Assembly: GCA_021775835.1 (NCBI GenBank)
Contig: JAJFHC010000016.1
Location: forward strand, 62,001 to 126,000
From: Hyphomicrobiales bacterium
GTDB taxonomy: Bacteria; Pseudomonadota; Alphaproteobacteria; Rhizobiales; JAJFHC01
Length of the DNA stretch: 64,000 bases
Reading direction: 5' to 3'
Both the position numbers and the translations under genes were made by a program. The notes under the pieces are model-generated. The model did no database searches. It was not told the origin of the DNA and saw nothing but the letters and a program-made list of their open reading frames with translations. Shown here piece by piece: positions 42,645 to 51,947 of this stretch; the first letter of the stretch is position 1; every line of letters starts with the position of its first letter.

Positions 42645-44113
42645 GCCGCTGGCAGAGTGCAATTGAGTCGGCAGGCCCCTTGCCGGACTACATGTGGATT
42701 GATGGCGCGCCCGTCGCCGCGGGCAACCGTGACCAGATCGAAACCCGCGACCCTGGATCCGGCCTTTTCCTCCAGACGGTCCCTGCGGGCGACGCCAACG
42801 ACATCGCAGAAGCCGTCGCCGCCGCCAAAAAGGCATTGACCGGGCCCTGGGCCGCAATGACGCCCAAGGCCCGGGGTCAGTTGCTGCACAAATGCGGCGA
42901 ACGCATTCGCGCGGACGCCGGACGCCTCGCGCTGATCGAGGCCCTCGACAGCGGCAAACCGCACCGCGACGCTGAGGCAACGGTACAGCGCGCCGCCGAT
43001 TACTTTATCTATTACGCCGGCATGGTGGACAAACTGGAAGGCACGACGATCCCCCTGGGCGAGAACAAGGTTTGCTTCACCGAACGTGTACCGCTTGGCG
43101 TGACCGGCCACATCGTCCCGTGGAACGTGCCGGTCTCCATGGTCGCCCGTGGCATTGCACCGGCATTGGCCTGCGGTAACACGGCAGTGGTGAAACCAGC
43201 CGAAGACACGCCGTTGACAGCAGTGCTGCTCGCGGAACTTTTGGAAGAAGCTGGCCTGCCGAAGGGTGTCGTCAATGTCGTCTCCGGTCGGGGCAGCGTT
43301 GCCGGACAGGCCTTGAGTGAACATGAAGATGTCCGTCACGTCACTTTTACCGGTTCTGTTGGAACCGGCAAAAAAGTGATGACGGCCGCCGCCACCCATC
43401 TTGCCTCCGTCACCTTGGAGCTGGGAGGCAAGTCACCGCATCTGGTCCTGAACGATGCGGATCTGACACGCGCCATCCCGGACGTTCTGGCGGGCGTGTA
43501 CAAAAACGCCGGCCAGATCTGTTCGGCCGGCACCCGCCTGTTGGTCCAAAGGGAGATTCACGACGAACTGTTGGATAACCTGATCCGGCAGACCAAGTCC
43601 ATGACCCTGGGCCACGGTCTCGACAATCCTGACATGGGGCCGCTGGTTTCCGCACGCCAGTTGCAGGCCGTCGCGGGCTTCACCGCCCGGGCCCGCGAAC
43701 GCGGCATTGAGTTCCTGACAGGCGGTGACCCGGCAAGCGTTCCCGGGTGCGAGGCGGGGTTCTTTTTTGAACCGACAATTGCGGCCGACGTGCCGACGGA
43801 CGACGAACTGGCCCAATCGGAAGTTTTTGGGCCGGTGCTGAGCGTCATCAGGGTTGACGATGTGGAACAGGCGATCGAAATAGCCAACGCGACGGCCTAT
43901 GGTCTGGCCGCCGGTGTCCACACCAGGGACATCGGCCAGGCAATGCGCTTCGCCCGTGGCACTGAGGCCGGCCAGATTTTCATCAATGGATATCATGGCG
44001 CCGGCGACACCGTCCCCTTCGGTGGCGTGAAGGACAGCGGCATCGGTCGGGAAAAGGGCCTCGTTGCCCTCGATGCCTATTGCGAGACAAAGGCGGTGAC
44101 GGTTACGCTTTAA
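42641..44113 (+). CDS. NAD(P)-dependent aldehyde dehydrogenase
   Basis: 490 residues, coupled to the regulator gene by an ATGA overlap. Catalytic Glu is in VTLELGGKSPHL and catalytic Cys in KNAGQICSAGTRLL; the cofactor motif FTGSVGTGKKV is present, and the length is normal. It oxidises an aldehyde to the acid. Betaine-aldehyde-dehydrogenase-like features fit the betaine or amine theme, but specificity cannot be read from the sequence. Confidence 0.93.
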   Translation: MSRWQSAIESAGPLPDYMWIDGAPVAAGNRDQIETRDPGSGLFLQTVPAGDANDIAEAVAAAKKALTGPWAAMTPKARGQLLHKCGERIRADAGRLALIEALDSGKPHRDAEATVQRAADYFIYYAGMVDKLEGTTIPLGENKVCFTERVPLGVTGHIVPWNVPVSMVARGIAPALACGNTAVVKPAEDTPLTAVLLAELLEEAGLPKGVVNVVSGRGSVAGQALSEHEDVRHVTFTGSVGTGKKVMTAAATHLASVTLELGGKSPHLVLNDADLTRAIPDVLAGVYKNAGQICSAGTRLLVQREIHDELLDNLIRQTKSMTLGHGLDNPDMGPLVSARQLQAVAGFTARARERGIEFLTGGDPASVPGCEAGFFFEPTIAADVPTDDELAQSEVFGPVLSVIRVDDVEQAIEIANATAYGLAAGVHTRDIGQAMRFARGTEAGQIFINGYHGAGDTVPFGGVKDSGIGREKGLVALDAYCETKAVTVTL

Positions 44114-44139
44114 GAACGCACAGCGCTTCGGGACAAAAT

Positions 44140-45804
44140 TTACGAGCCTGGCACACCTTTGTTGTCGATGGCGTTCCAGTTCAGGTCTTTGCCGAACATG
44201 CCGAAGACGTCGCCCGAGACAAAGTCCTGTGGATCCGAGGCGGCGACAAACAGGGTTCCGCCATATCCCGACCCAAGGCGTTTGGCATCGTAACCGAACA
44301 ATTCGAGCAACGTTGGGAAGATGGCAAACTGGCTGGCTCGGTCTCTGCTGACGGCAGCGCCCTTCTCGAACATTTTCCGAACCTCGGTGTTGTCCGAAAA
44401 GAACATGAGCGGCACCCGGCCTTCGGCGGGATCGGCGTTGGTCGGTGAGCAATGGGTCAGACGTCCCAGCGTCAAATTCTGTCCATGGTCGGACGTATAG
44501 ATCAATGCGGTGTCGTAGAGCGAGATCCGTGCCAGGAAGTCCTTAAAGAAGCCGTCGACCGACCACTGCACGGCGTTCAGGTAGGAATTCTTCCGGTGTA
44601 TCTGGGTAACCGGACCTGAAGCATCCCGCTCCGCCGGAGCAAAGGACGCTTGCTCGGCCGGATAGCTGTCATCGTAGGGAAAGTGCGATCCATTCTTGTT
44701 GACATAGACAAATTGCGGTTCCGGACGGGACAGCACTTCTGCAAGCTTCTGCGACAGTTTCCGGTCGAGCAGTGGAACAGCGCCGCCGGTAATCGTGACG
44801 AATTCATCGATCAGCGCTGCTTCCCGGAGCGTCATGAAGTTCTGCAACGTGTCGGTGTTCTTGATGTTCTGGGCACCGGCGTCCAGGTAAACCGTCCTGA
44901 ACCCGGCTTTGCGCGCGTAACTCCACAGGTACGGACTGTCCTTCAGGGTGACCCGCAGATCCCGTTGCCCACCCCCATACCTGAGGATTGCGTTCGACGA
45001 CGAACTGCAGTTGGCGACCGAGGATGCAACACCAAAATCGACGATGCGGTTCCGGATCGACTGCAGATAGGGCGTCACCGGGTTTTCCGCCTTGAGCGCG
45101 ACGACGTCCGCCCCGATGCTCTCATCGATGATCAGGACCACATGCCGTATGGCCGGGGGCCGCTCCGGACCCTCCGTCAACCCGGCCTTTTCCGGCAACT
45201 CGTAGCTCGCCAGATTGATGGCGGCCACGGTCCCGATGGCAAGAGGCGTAAATTGTTGCGGCATGGCAACCGTGTCGTTGCCGATCCTGAACATGATCAT
45301 CAGGACAAGGGCCAACACCGGACCGGCCGGCGCCAGGGAGAGCACCCTCATCAACTTGTCTGTCCACGGACGTAACGCAGGCGGTTTTGCCGCGAATACA
45401 ACGAGGCCGAACACGGCAACCGCTGCGGCAAGCGCAACATCCTTCTGATAAAACGTGAAGGCCCGTCCCGCGTCCGCCGTCGCCGACCACAGGGATATCG
45501 CATGAAAGACCGTCATCTGCGATCCGCTTACCCGCATGAACAGATAACCGGCAAAGGTCGTTGCCGCGATCACGGCGCCCCAGAACAGTCGCCAGCGCAG
45601 ACGCGGATGAAAAGCGGCAATCAACAGGCACGCAATGCACCCTCCCCATAACCCGGCATAAAGAACGACGGCCCGCAACCGCTCCTGATCGAGCAGAAGC
45701 ACGATGCGTTCCACAACGCCGGTATTGGTCAGCCATATGAACAGTCCCAGAAAGACGACTTTCAGGCTTGCTGCCATCCAGCTAAACGTATGATTTCGCT
45801 TCAC
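44140..45804 (-). CDS. sulfatase-fold membrane transferase (phosphoethanolamine transferase-like)
   Basis: 554 residues from GTG 45804, preceded by AGAGG; the ATG at 45873 gives a longer version without a good site. Five N-terminal membrane helices are followed by an alkaline-phosphatase-superfamily domain. It starts at HVVLIIDESIGAD (metal Asp/Glu), the nucleophile is in the Ser-rich ANCSSSSNAIL, and it ends at IYTSDHGQNL with the metal Asp-His. Such enzymes transfer phosphoethanolamine or phosphoglycerol from phospholipids to lipid A or surface glycans on the periplasmic face. It is convergent with the aldehyde dehydrogenase and divergent from the flippase gene. Confidence 0.82.
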   Translation of the reverse strand: MKRNHTFSWMAASLKVVFLGLFIWLTNTGVVERIVLLLDQERLRAVVLYAGLWGGCIACLLIAAFHPRLRWRLFWGAVIAATTFAGYLFMRVSGSQMTVFHAISLWSATADAGRAFTFYQKDVALAAAVAVFGLVVFAAKPPALRPWTDKLMRVLSLAPAGPVLALVLMIMFRIGNDTVAMPQQFTPLAIGTVAAINLASYELPEKAGLTEGPERPPAIRHVVLIIDESIGADVVALKAENPVTPYLQSIRNRIVDFGVASSVANCSSSSNAILRYGGGQRDLRVTLKDSPYLWSYARKAGFRTVYLDAGAQNIKNTDTLQNFMTLREAALIDEFVTITGGAVPLLDRKLSQKLAEVLSRPEPQFVYVNKNGSHFPYDDSYPAEQASFAPAERDASGPVTQIHRKNSYLNAVQWSVDGFFKDFLARISLYDTALIYTSDHGQNLTLGRLTHCSPTNADPAEGRVPLMFFSDNTEVRKMFEKGAAVSRDRASQFAIFPTLLELFGYDAKRLGSGYGGTLFVAASDPQDFVSGDVFGMFGKDLNWNAIDNKGVPGS

Positions 45805-46072
45805 TACGGACCTCTTCTCAGGGCATAAACACCGTTCTGCATCAAATCGGGACGTTGAGGATTTGTGCAGCAAATTTCGGGCCAGTTTCCGACCGGATCC
45901 TGATCCGAGCGGGCTGCTTCCTTAACCCTAATGACAGCCTGTTTCGTGCCGCCCTCGTCGCTACTGCTAATTTCCCATGTAACGAGAGATTTTTCTCGCC
46001 GCCGATAAAAACCGGCACGGAAATTGCTCTTACAAGACGGTATAGAACTCCGTTTCGCACTCACCTGGATCG

Positions 46073-47407
46073 ATGACCGCAACAACACTCATACCAGCGC
46101 CGTTCGCGCCTTTTCTGACCCGCATCATGAGTCACCGCAACATGCTGTGGTCGATGTCAAATCAGTTGGTTGTCAGCGGCGCCAACTTCGCGATCGGAAT
46201 TGCCGCTGCACGCTACCTTGGCATTGCGGAATTCGGTAAGTTTACCCTGATCCTGATGATCGCCACATTTGCCAACATAATTCACGACACCGCCGTCACC
46301 GCGCCGATGATGACCCTTGCCGGCAGCAGGGCGCGGCGATCGCAGGAGTATTTTGCTGCCGTCGCTCTCTGGGGCTTCATCCTGGCCGCCGGTTTCGGGT
46401 TGTTGGTTGTGTCGATCACCGCGGCCATCTATTCGGTCCGCGAAACCGGCCTCACCTCAAGCCTGGGATTTGCGGTGTTCGCCCTGACCGCCTTTCAAAG
46501 TTGCCAGATCGTTACTCGCAGAATCTTGTTCGCGCGCCAATCAGGACACGTGGCTCTCGCAATAGACCTTTCTAGGTATGTCTTGTTTGCAGCCATGCTT
46601 GTCATCGGAAACATCCTTGGCCATGACATTGATGCGTCGTTTGTGATTCTGGCGCTCGGCGTGTCGGCTCTGCCCGTGTTTCTTCCCGTTGCGGTAAGTC
46701 TTTGCGCGCGTTTGCCGCGGCTTCGTCTCATGCGGGAAGTCTGGGCGCGTCATTGGCGAATAGCCCAATGGCTTGTCCTCATGCTGATCGTTTCAACCGG
46801 CCAGGAACAACTGATCTGGATCGGTGTCAGTATTCATCTGGGCGACGAGGCGGTGGGTGCCATGCGTGCGGGCACTTATCTGTTAGGCGCAACACACTTC
46901 ATTGTTCTCGCTATGGAAAACTTCCTGCCGCGGCAGGCCGCCGAAGAAATGCGAATAGGTGGATTGCGGGGCCTCAGGGCCTACCTGACACGTCAGACCG
47001 CTTTGCTGTGCACAATTACAGTACCGATAATCCTCCTCATCGCGGTCCCTGCGGAGTTTCTGCTTGAAGCCGTGTTTGGATCTGAATATGCCCAGTACGG
47101 CAACCTGGTGCGCATATTCGCAGTCACTTACATCGTCTACCTGCCCCAGGGGGTGTGGATCTATTATCTCAGAACCGTCGAGCGTACCGGCGCCATTTTT
47201 CGGGCTTTTCTCATCAGCTCAACCACAGCCCTGATGTTGGCTTACCCGGCCATAACAATATTTGGTCTGTTCGGTGCGGCGATGGATATTCTGATCGCAC
47301 ACATTGTCTGTCTCGCCTGGATGGCATACGAAATTACGCGCCACTGGCGATCGGGCGACCACAGCAGCCAAGAGCAAAACTCCGAAGCACGGGAGCTCTC
47401 CCGATGA
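46073..47407 (+). CDS. polysaccharide flippase (Wzx-like, MATE/MVF fold)
   Basis: 444 residues with about twelve membrane helices and few charged residues. The N-terminus SNQLVVSGANFAIGIAAARY resembles Wzx/RfbX O-unit translocases, which flip undecaprenyl-linked repeats to the periplasm. It starts the plus-strand polysaccharide block and overlaps the glycosyltransferase gene by 4 bp (ATGA). The start codon lacks a strong ribosome-binding site; the internal Met at residue 19 is an alternative. Confidence 0.85.
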   Translation: MTATTLIPAPFAPFLTRIMSHRNMLWSMSNQLVVSGANFAIGIAAARYLGIAEFGKFTLILMIATFANIIHDTAVTAPMMTLAGSRARRSQEYFAAVALWGFILAAGFGLLVVSITAAIYSVRETGLTSSLGFAVFALTAFQSCQIVTRRILFARQSGHVALAIDLSRYVLFAAMLVIGNILGHDIDASFVILALGVSALPVFLPVAVSLCARLPRLRLMREVWARHWRIAQWLVLMLIVSTGQEQLIWIGVSIHLGDEAVGAMRAGTYLLGATHFIVLAMENFLPRQAAEEMRIGGLRGLRAYLTRQTALLCTITVPIILLIAVPAEFLLEAVFGSEYAQYGNLVRIFAVTYIVYLPQGVWIYYLRTVERTGAIFRAFLISSTTALMLAYPAITIFGLFGAAMDILIAHIVCLAWMAYEITRHWRSGDHSSQEQNSEARELSR

Positions 47408-48609
47408 ACGCAACGTCAAGTCTGACCGTCAACCGACCGCTCAAGATACTGGTCGCGCACAATCGTTACCAGATTGCAGGTGGAGAAGACACGGCGATGG
47501 CAAACGACGTCCAGCTGCTGCGAAACGCGGGCCACAAGGTTGCAGAGTGCATCGTCAGCAACGATGAAATCCGGAATACGAAACAAAAAATCCAGACTGC
47601 GTCTCACCTGGCACACAACCCGGAAGGTGTGCGCATGGTCTCCAGAGCACTACAGAACTTTGAACCCGATATCCTGCATGTTCACAATTTCTTCCCCTTG
47701 TTTTCACCGGGCATCTATGGGGCAGCGCGGCAAGCGGGGGTTGGCACTGTACAGACACTGCACAACTACCGGACGGTTTGCGCCGGCGGCTTGTTGATGC
47801 GTGATGGTGTTCCCTGCCACAAATGCGTGACCGGAACACCGTTCTGGGGGGCATTGCACAAATGTTATCGTGGCTCCTTTCCGGGTTCGTTGTCGCTTGC
47901 CCACATGATTGATCATCACAGACGACGGGGCACATGGCAGACTGACGTGGATCGCTACATCGTGCTTTCGGAATTCGCCCGTGAAACATTTGCGTCCGCC
48001 GGTTTTCCCGAGGATCGGATGGTGATAAAGCACAACACCGCGGACGACCCGGGCGAACCCACTTGGGAAAACCGGGATGGCATCGTCTACATCGGCAGGT
48101 TGAGCGAGGAAAAAGGTGTTCACCATCTACTGGAGGCTGCACGTCTGACACCCGCCCGGATCGACATCATTGGAGAGGGGCCATTGGAGGCAGCACTCAA
48201 GGTCAATGCACCGTCCAATGTCAGATTTCTGGGATTGAGACCCAGGCAAGAAGTCCGAGAGAGACTGTCGCAAGCACGCGCGATGGTGTTGCCGTCGATC
48301 TGTTACGAAGGCTTCCCCATGACCCTCGCCGAAAGCTTCGCGGCGGGCACGCCAGTGATTGCATCCCGACTGGGATCTCTGATTGAATTGGTTGAAGACG
48401 GAGTGACGGGAACACACGTGAGGCCCGGTGACGCTGAAGACCTTGCTGGCGCCATGACACGTCTGACAAAAAATGATCATACCACCCGAATGGGAGCCGC
48501 CGCCCGTCAAACCTACGTAACCCGGTTTACCGAGCCCCGCGCTCTCGACATCCTCGAGCGGACCTATAGCGAAGTTTTGGCCCTGCAACTGTCGCAAGCA
48601 GTCTGCTAG
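47404..48609 (+). CDS. GT4-family glycosyltransferase
   Basis: 401 residues from the ATG overlapping the flippase stop; the longer frame from 47155 is rejected. The GT-B signature is clear: N-terminal ILVAHNRYQIAGGEDTAM, nucleotide-sugar site VYIGRLSEEKGVHHLLEA and the E-x7-E motif in YEGFPMTLAESFAAGTPV. It adds a sugar to a lipid-linked glycan at the cytoplasmic face. The TAG stop lies within the first bases of the structured repeat that follows, so the last codons may have been changed when that element arrived. Confidence 0.9.
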   Translation: MNATSSLTVNRPLKILVAHNRYQIAGGEDTAMANDVQLLRNAGHKVAECIVSNDEIRNTKQKIQTASHLAHNPEGVRMVSRALQNFEPDILHVHNFFPLFSPGIYGAARQAGVGTVQTLHNYRTVCAGGLLMRDGVPCHKCVTGTPFWGALHKCYRGSFPGSLSLAHMIDHHRRRGTWQTDVDRYIVLSEFARETFASAGFPEDRMVIKHNTADDPGEPTWENRDGIVYIGRLSEEKGVHHLLEAARLTPARIDIIGEGPLEAALKVNAPSNVRFLGLRPRQEVRERLSQARAMVLPSICYEGFPMTLAESFAAGTPVIASRLGSLIELVEDGVTGTHVRPGDAEDLAGAMTRLTKNDHTTRMGAAARQTYVTRFTEPRALDILERTYSEVLALQLSQAVC

Positions 48610-48873
48610 ACCGTATCTGGTCTTTATTGAATCATTTGACCTGAATTTCGCGTCTGCTGGCAAGGCGCGGTTTGCGCCGTGGTCTGGTTGACCACAAGCA
48701 GACCGCGACGCTGTCCAGCGGTCGCGAAATTCAGGCCTTCGGTGGGCCAAATCAGCCCATCGCCGGCGTTGCGAAGCTTGTCCGATGTCCCACATCGCAC
48801 GGCGCTTCGCGCCTTGGCGAGTGAGCTGATTTGACTCCATCAATTGTTTCAATAAAGACCAGATACGGTCTAG
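48606..48873. repeat. 268-bp structured repeat with perfect 26-bp terminal inverted repeats
   Basis: The ends 48606-48631 and 48848-48873 are perfect 26-bp inverted repeats (outer sequence CTAGACCGTATC). Inside are two further arms. Arm A has CCTGAATTTCGCG (48640-48652) pairing with 48723-48735, plus GCTGG/CCAGC at 48656 and 48715. Arm B has CAAATCAGC (48748-48756) pairing with 48825-48833, with inner stems at 48771/48804 and 48783/48792. The whole can fold into a three-way cruciform. It has no ORF of note and looks like a non-autonomous (MITE-like) or RNA-structured element. A relative in inverse orientation lies at about 53343. Confidence 0.85.
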
Positions 48874-49011
48874 GGACCCGGGTCGTTGAATCACGAACCT
48901 GGCCCTGGATTGGCGAGCGTCCACACGCTCCAAATCATAACCATGCGTTGTAAAGAAAATTCAATGATTTTGTGAGACGCTAAGTCTGATTTCCAATGCG
49001 AGACAGTTGTC
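48874..49011. other. intergenic region before the deacetylase gene
   Basis: About 140 bp without a gene between the structured repeat and the polysaccharide deacetylase start. I see no convincing promoter; the region presumably drives the deacetylase and methyltransferase genes. Confidence 0.35.
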
Positions 49012-50076
49012 ATGAACACCTTGAGATCCAACCTGATCCGAGCAGGACTCGATACGCTTTATTACTCAAAGCTTTATCAGTTGATGGCGCACCAATGGTC
49101 CGGTGCCGGCATGATCTTCATGCTCCACCATATTCGGCCCGACAACGGTCAGGCAGGTGAAGTCTTTCATCCAAACGGAATTCTGGAAATTACACCGGAA
49201 TTTCTGGATGCAGTTCTCCGGTATGTCAGATTGAGCGGCTTTGATCTGGTGTCTCTCGACGAAGCGATTGAACGCATCTCATCCGGCAACACCGGGAACA
49301 AGTTTGTCAGTTTCACGATCGATGACGGCTACCGTGACAATCTCGAACATGCCTTGCCGGTTTTTCAGAAGCACGACTGTCCGTTCACCGTATACGTGGC
49401 GAGCGGCATCGTCGATTCAACCACGGAATTATGGTGGTTGGCGCTCGAAGAGTTAATTCGGGACAACGACACCGTCGATATCAGTATAGATGGGGATCGC
49501 TACACTTTCGAAACCCGGACGTTCGAGCAAATGGAACACGCCTATAACGAGCTTTATTGGCCTGTGCGCCGGATGTCCGAAAAAGAGCAACGTTCTCTCA
49601 TTCGCGACCTGGCAGGACAGTACGATCTCGACCTGGCCGGAATGTGCCGGCGCGAAGCAATGACCTGGGATGAGGTCGGATTGCTTGGCAGTGATCCATT
49701 GGTCACCATCGGGGCCCACACTGTGGATCACTTTGCGGTTGGAAAACTGGATGCTGAGGCAGCCTTGTTCGAAATGACCGAAAGCCGCCGGCGGATCGAA
49801 CAGGAAACCGGTATCGTAACGGAACATTTCTGCTACCCGTACGGCGATCCCAACTCGGCCGGTCCGCGCGACTTCGAACTTGCCGGCAGTGCCGGGTTTC
49901 GATCGGCCGTGACCACACGCAAAGGCGTGCTTTTCAGCGAACACAAAGAACATCTGCACGCCTTGCCCAGAGTCTCGCTGAATGGCGACTATCAGCATAT
50001 CCGCTACGTCGAGTTATTCCTGAGCGGTGCTCCTTTTGCCCTGTGGAACAAGTTTCAGCGCTTACAGGTTGCCTGA
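49012..50076 (+). CDS. polysaccharide deacetylase (NodB family)
   Basis: 354 residues. The NodB metal motif Asp-Asp is in FVSFTIDDGYRDNLEHAL, and the His pair in IGAHTVDHFAVGKL. A CYPYGDPNSAG segment is typical of the family's third motif. The protein is larger than minimal NodB, with a 90-residue insert. It removes acetyl groups from N-acetylhexosamine in a glycan or glycan precursor. No signal peptide is visible, so it may act in the cytoplasm on lipid-linked intermediates. It lies between the two structured repeats. Confidence 0.88.
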   Translation: MNTLRSNLIRAGLDTLYYSKLYQLMAHQWSGAGMIFMLHHIRPDNGQAGEVFHPNGILEITPEFLDAVLRYVRLSGFDLVSLDEAIERISSGNTGNKFVSFTIDDGYRDNLEHALPVFQKHDCPFTVYVASGIVDSTTELWWLALEELIRDNDTVDISIDGDRYTFETRTFEQMEHAYNELYWPVRRMSEKEQRSLIRDLAGQYDLDLAGMCRREAMTWDEVGLLGSDPLVTIGAHTVDHFAVGKLDAEAALFEMTESRRRIEQETGIVTEHFCYPYGDPNSAGPRDFELAGSAGFRSAVTTRKGVLFSEHKEHLHALPRVSLNGDYQHIRYVELFLSGAPFALWNKFQRLQVA

Positions 50077-50157
50077 GGCGGCAACCGTCGCCGTGAATAA
50101 CATTAGGTCCCAGGCGCCGTGTTACGCCGGCGAGATCCTGTATCAGAAGGCGTATCA

Positions 50158-50880
50158 ATGACAGACCGAACAGTCTCGAAGATAAAGCAACTCGCAAAAT
50201 CCCTCATTCGAAGAAAACAGCCGGTTATCATCGGTGACTTGCAACGCTTGCGACCGGTAAGCGACACATTCGGGTTGGACCGAGGGACACCGATAGACCG
50301 GTACTACATCGAAAAATTTATAAACAGCCAAGGTGACGCCATATTGGGCGATGCGCTGGAGATTGGCGAACTGCTCTACATCGACAAATTTGACCGCCAC
50401 GTTGAAACCAAGAACATTCTGGCCCCGGTTGAAGAAGCGGTCGGCAATTCAGAAAACGCTGCAGATATCATCATCGGCGATCTTACCGATACCACCACAT
50501 TGCCGGGCGACCGATTTGACAGTTTCGTCTGCACACAGACACTGAATTTCATCTACGAGGTCAGTGCCGCCGTTGAAGGTGCACATCATCTTCTGAAACC
50601 CGGTGGGCAGTTTGTCGGAACCGTCTCGGGAATTTCACAGATCAGCCGCTATGACATGGACCGCTGGGGTGACTACTGGCGCTTCACGACCGCATCCCTT
50701 GAACGGTTGCTATCCGACGTTTTTGGCAACACCTGCCATGTAGAAAGCTTCGGAAACGCCTTGAGCGCGCAACTGTTTCTGCAAGGCGTGTCCGTTGAAG
50801 ACCTCCCGGACACAAACATTCTGGACGAACACGACGATGACTACCAGGTCCTGATAGGATTCACGGCTGGAAAGGGATGA
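50158..50880 (+). CDS. class I methyltransferase-like protein in polysaccharide locus
   Basis: 240 residues from ATG 50158, preceded by AGAAGG; an in-frame upstream ATG at 50119 is less likely. The C-terminal part resembles methyltransferase type 11 (FDSFVCTQTLNFIYEVSAAV then HHLLKPGGQFVGTVSG and WRFTTASLERLLSDVFG). The glycine-rich SAM loop near DALEIGELLYID is degenerate (ExGx), so the SAM-binding site may be reduced. It probably methylates a sugar or glycan terminus, which in some systems controls chain length. Confidence 0.72.
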   Translation: MTDRTVSKIKQLAKSLIRRKQPVIIGDLQRLRPVSDTFGLDRGTPIDRYYIEKFINSQGDAILGDALEIGELLYIDKFDRHVETKNILAPVEEAVGNSENAADIIIGDLTDTTTLPGDRFDSFVCTQTLNFIYEVSAAVEGAHHLLKPGGQFVGTVSGISQISRYDMDRWGDYWRFTTASLERLLSDVFGNTCHVESFGNALSAQLFLQGVSVEDLPDTNILDEHDDDYQVLIGFTAGKG

Positions 50881-50896
50881 CCAATTGACGACGCCG

Positions 50897-51793
50897 CTAC
50901 CCGGCGCTGTCACTCGACGTAGTGGCAAATGTCGCCGCCGGACGCTTGAGCGCACTGACAAACATCAGCCGAACAGAGACCCCTAGCGCGCTACAGGCAA
51001 ACAGCACCTCGGCAAACTCATCCGTGTAGCCGGCGACGAACCCGATCGCGAACAGAATAACGGCGAAGAACGGGAGATTCACGGCTTCCACAAGCAAATT
51101 CCGCTCCTCTTGCCGTAACAATTTTGATACCGGAGAGAAACCCAAAATCCCTTTGATCTCGAGAACGGTGAACGCTGCCACAGTGAAGAAGGTCAAATAG
51201 GCGAGACTCAGCACGCGTATCAGGTTGTGGAGATTGGTTTCCTGCTGATGGTTCAGTTTGCTCAGCGTTTCCGGTGTACCAAAGCCAAAAACCCGTTGAC
51301 CCCAACTGATTTCCTCTCCGGCAAAAAAGAACAACGCTGCGGCAACAACGACAAGTACGATTGACTGAGAGCGGACTGCAACGAACGCCACAATCAGGCC
51401 CGCAAAACCTGCGGCCCAAAAAGTGCTCCATTCGAGGAAACCATCTTCGTTGAGGCGCACCTTGATGCCTAGAGCAAGTGGTGCCAGGACGCAAAATCCC
51501 ATCCAGATCAAAAAGCCGACATCCCATCGACTCCAGGCGTCCGGCAAGTTGAACACATCAATATCACGGAGACCGGTATAGAGACCGGCAATACCGGCAA
51601 CCCCCAGAGCAGCGAGGCACCATGCAAGTGCCAGTTCCGGATGGTTGATCGTTCCGTCGGGGGAAAGGTTACTTTCAATGAAAGACACATACTGTGTTTC
51701 AATGGACCACCACAAAACACCGTGAACAAACGCGCCCACTATGGAAATCAAACCAAAAGTCAGGGCAAGTTTTTTGATGAATTCATAACTCAT
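50897..51793 (-). CDS. polytopic membrane protein, unknown function
   Basis: 298 residues with about eight membrane helices; the loop between helices 5 and 6 holds FFAGEEISWGQRVFGFGTPE and NHQQETNLHNL. That EEISWGQR motif is found in conserved hypothetical membrane proteins near glycan loci, but I cannot name an activity. It stands alone on the minus strand between the methyltransferase and the O-antigen-ligase-like gene. Confidence 0.65.
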   Translation of the reverse strand: MSYEFIKKLALTFGLISIVGAFVHGVLWWSIETQYVSFIESNLSPDGTINHPELALAWCLAALGVAGIAGLYTGLRDIDVFNLPDAWSRWDVGFLIWMGFCVLAPLALGIKVRLNEDGFLEWSTFWAAGFAGLIVAFVAVRSQSIVLVVVAAALFFFAGEEISWGQRVFGFGTPETLSKLNHQQETNLHNLIRVLSLAYLTFFTVAAFTVLEIKGILGFSPVSKLLRQEERNLLVEAVNLPFFAVILFAIGFVAGYTDEFAEVLFACSALGVSVRLMFVSALKRPAATFATTSSDSAG

Positions 51794-51947
51794 TCTCGGT
51801 CTTCCGCTAACTCGTTGTCGAAAATGACATCTGTGTCCGAATATAATAACGGAGTATCGACGTCCCCGGTCAGATCACTGGATTAATGGTAAATTTCCAA
51901 GACTGCCGGAATGGCCGGAAGTACTGAGTACGCCCTTCCGAAACAGG

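Noticed and set aside
48606..48873. tRNA or attachment site reading of the cruciform
   Set aside because: The three-armed fold is much larger than a tRNA, with no anticodon or T-loop consensus, and no integrase gene is nearby.
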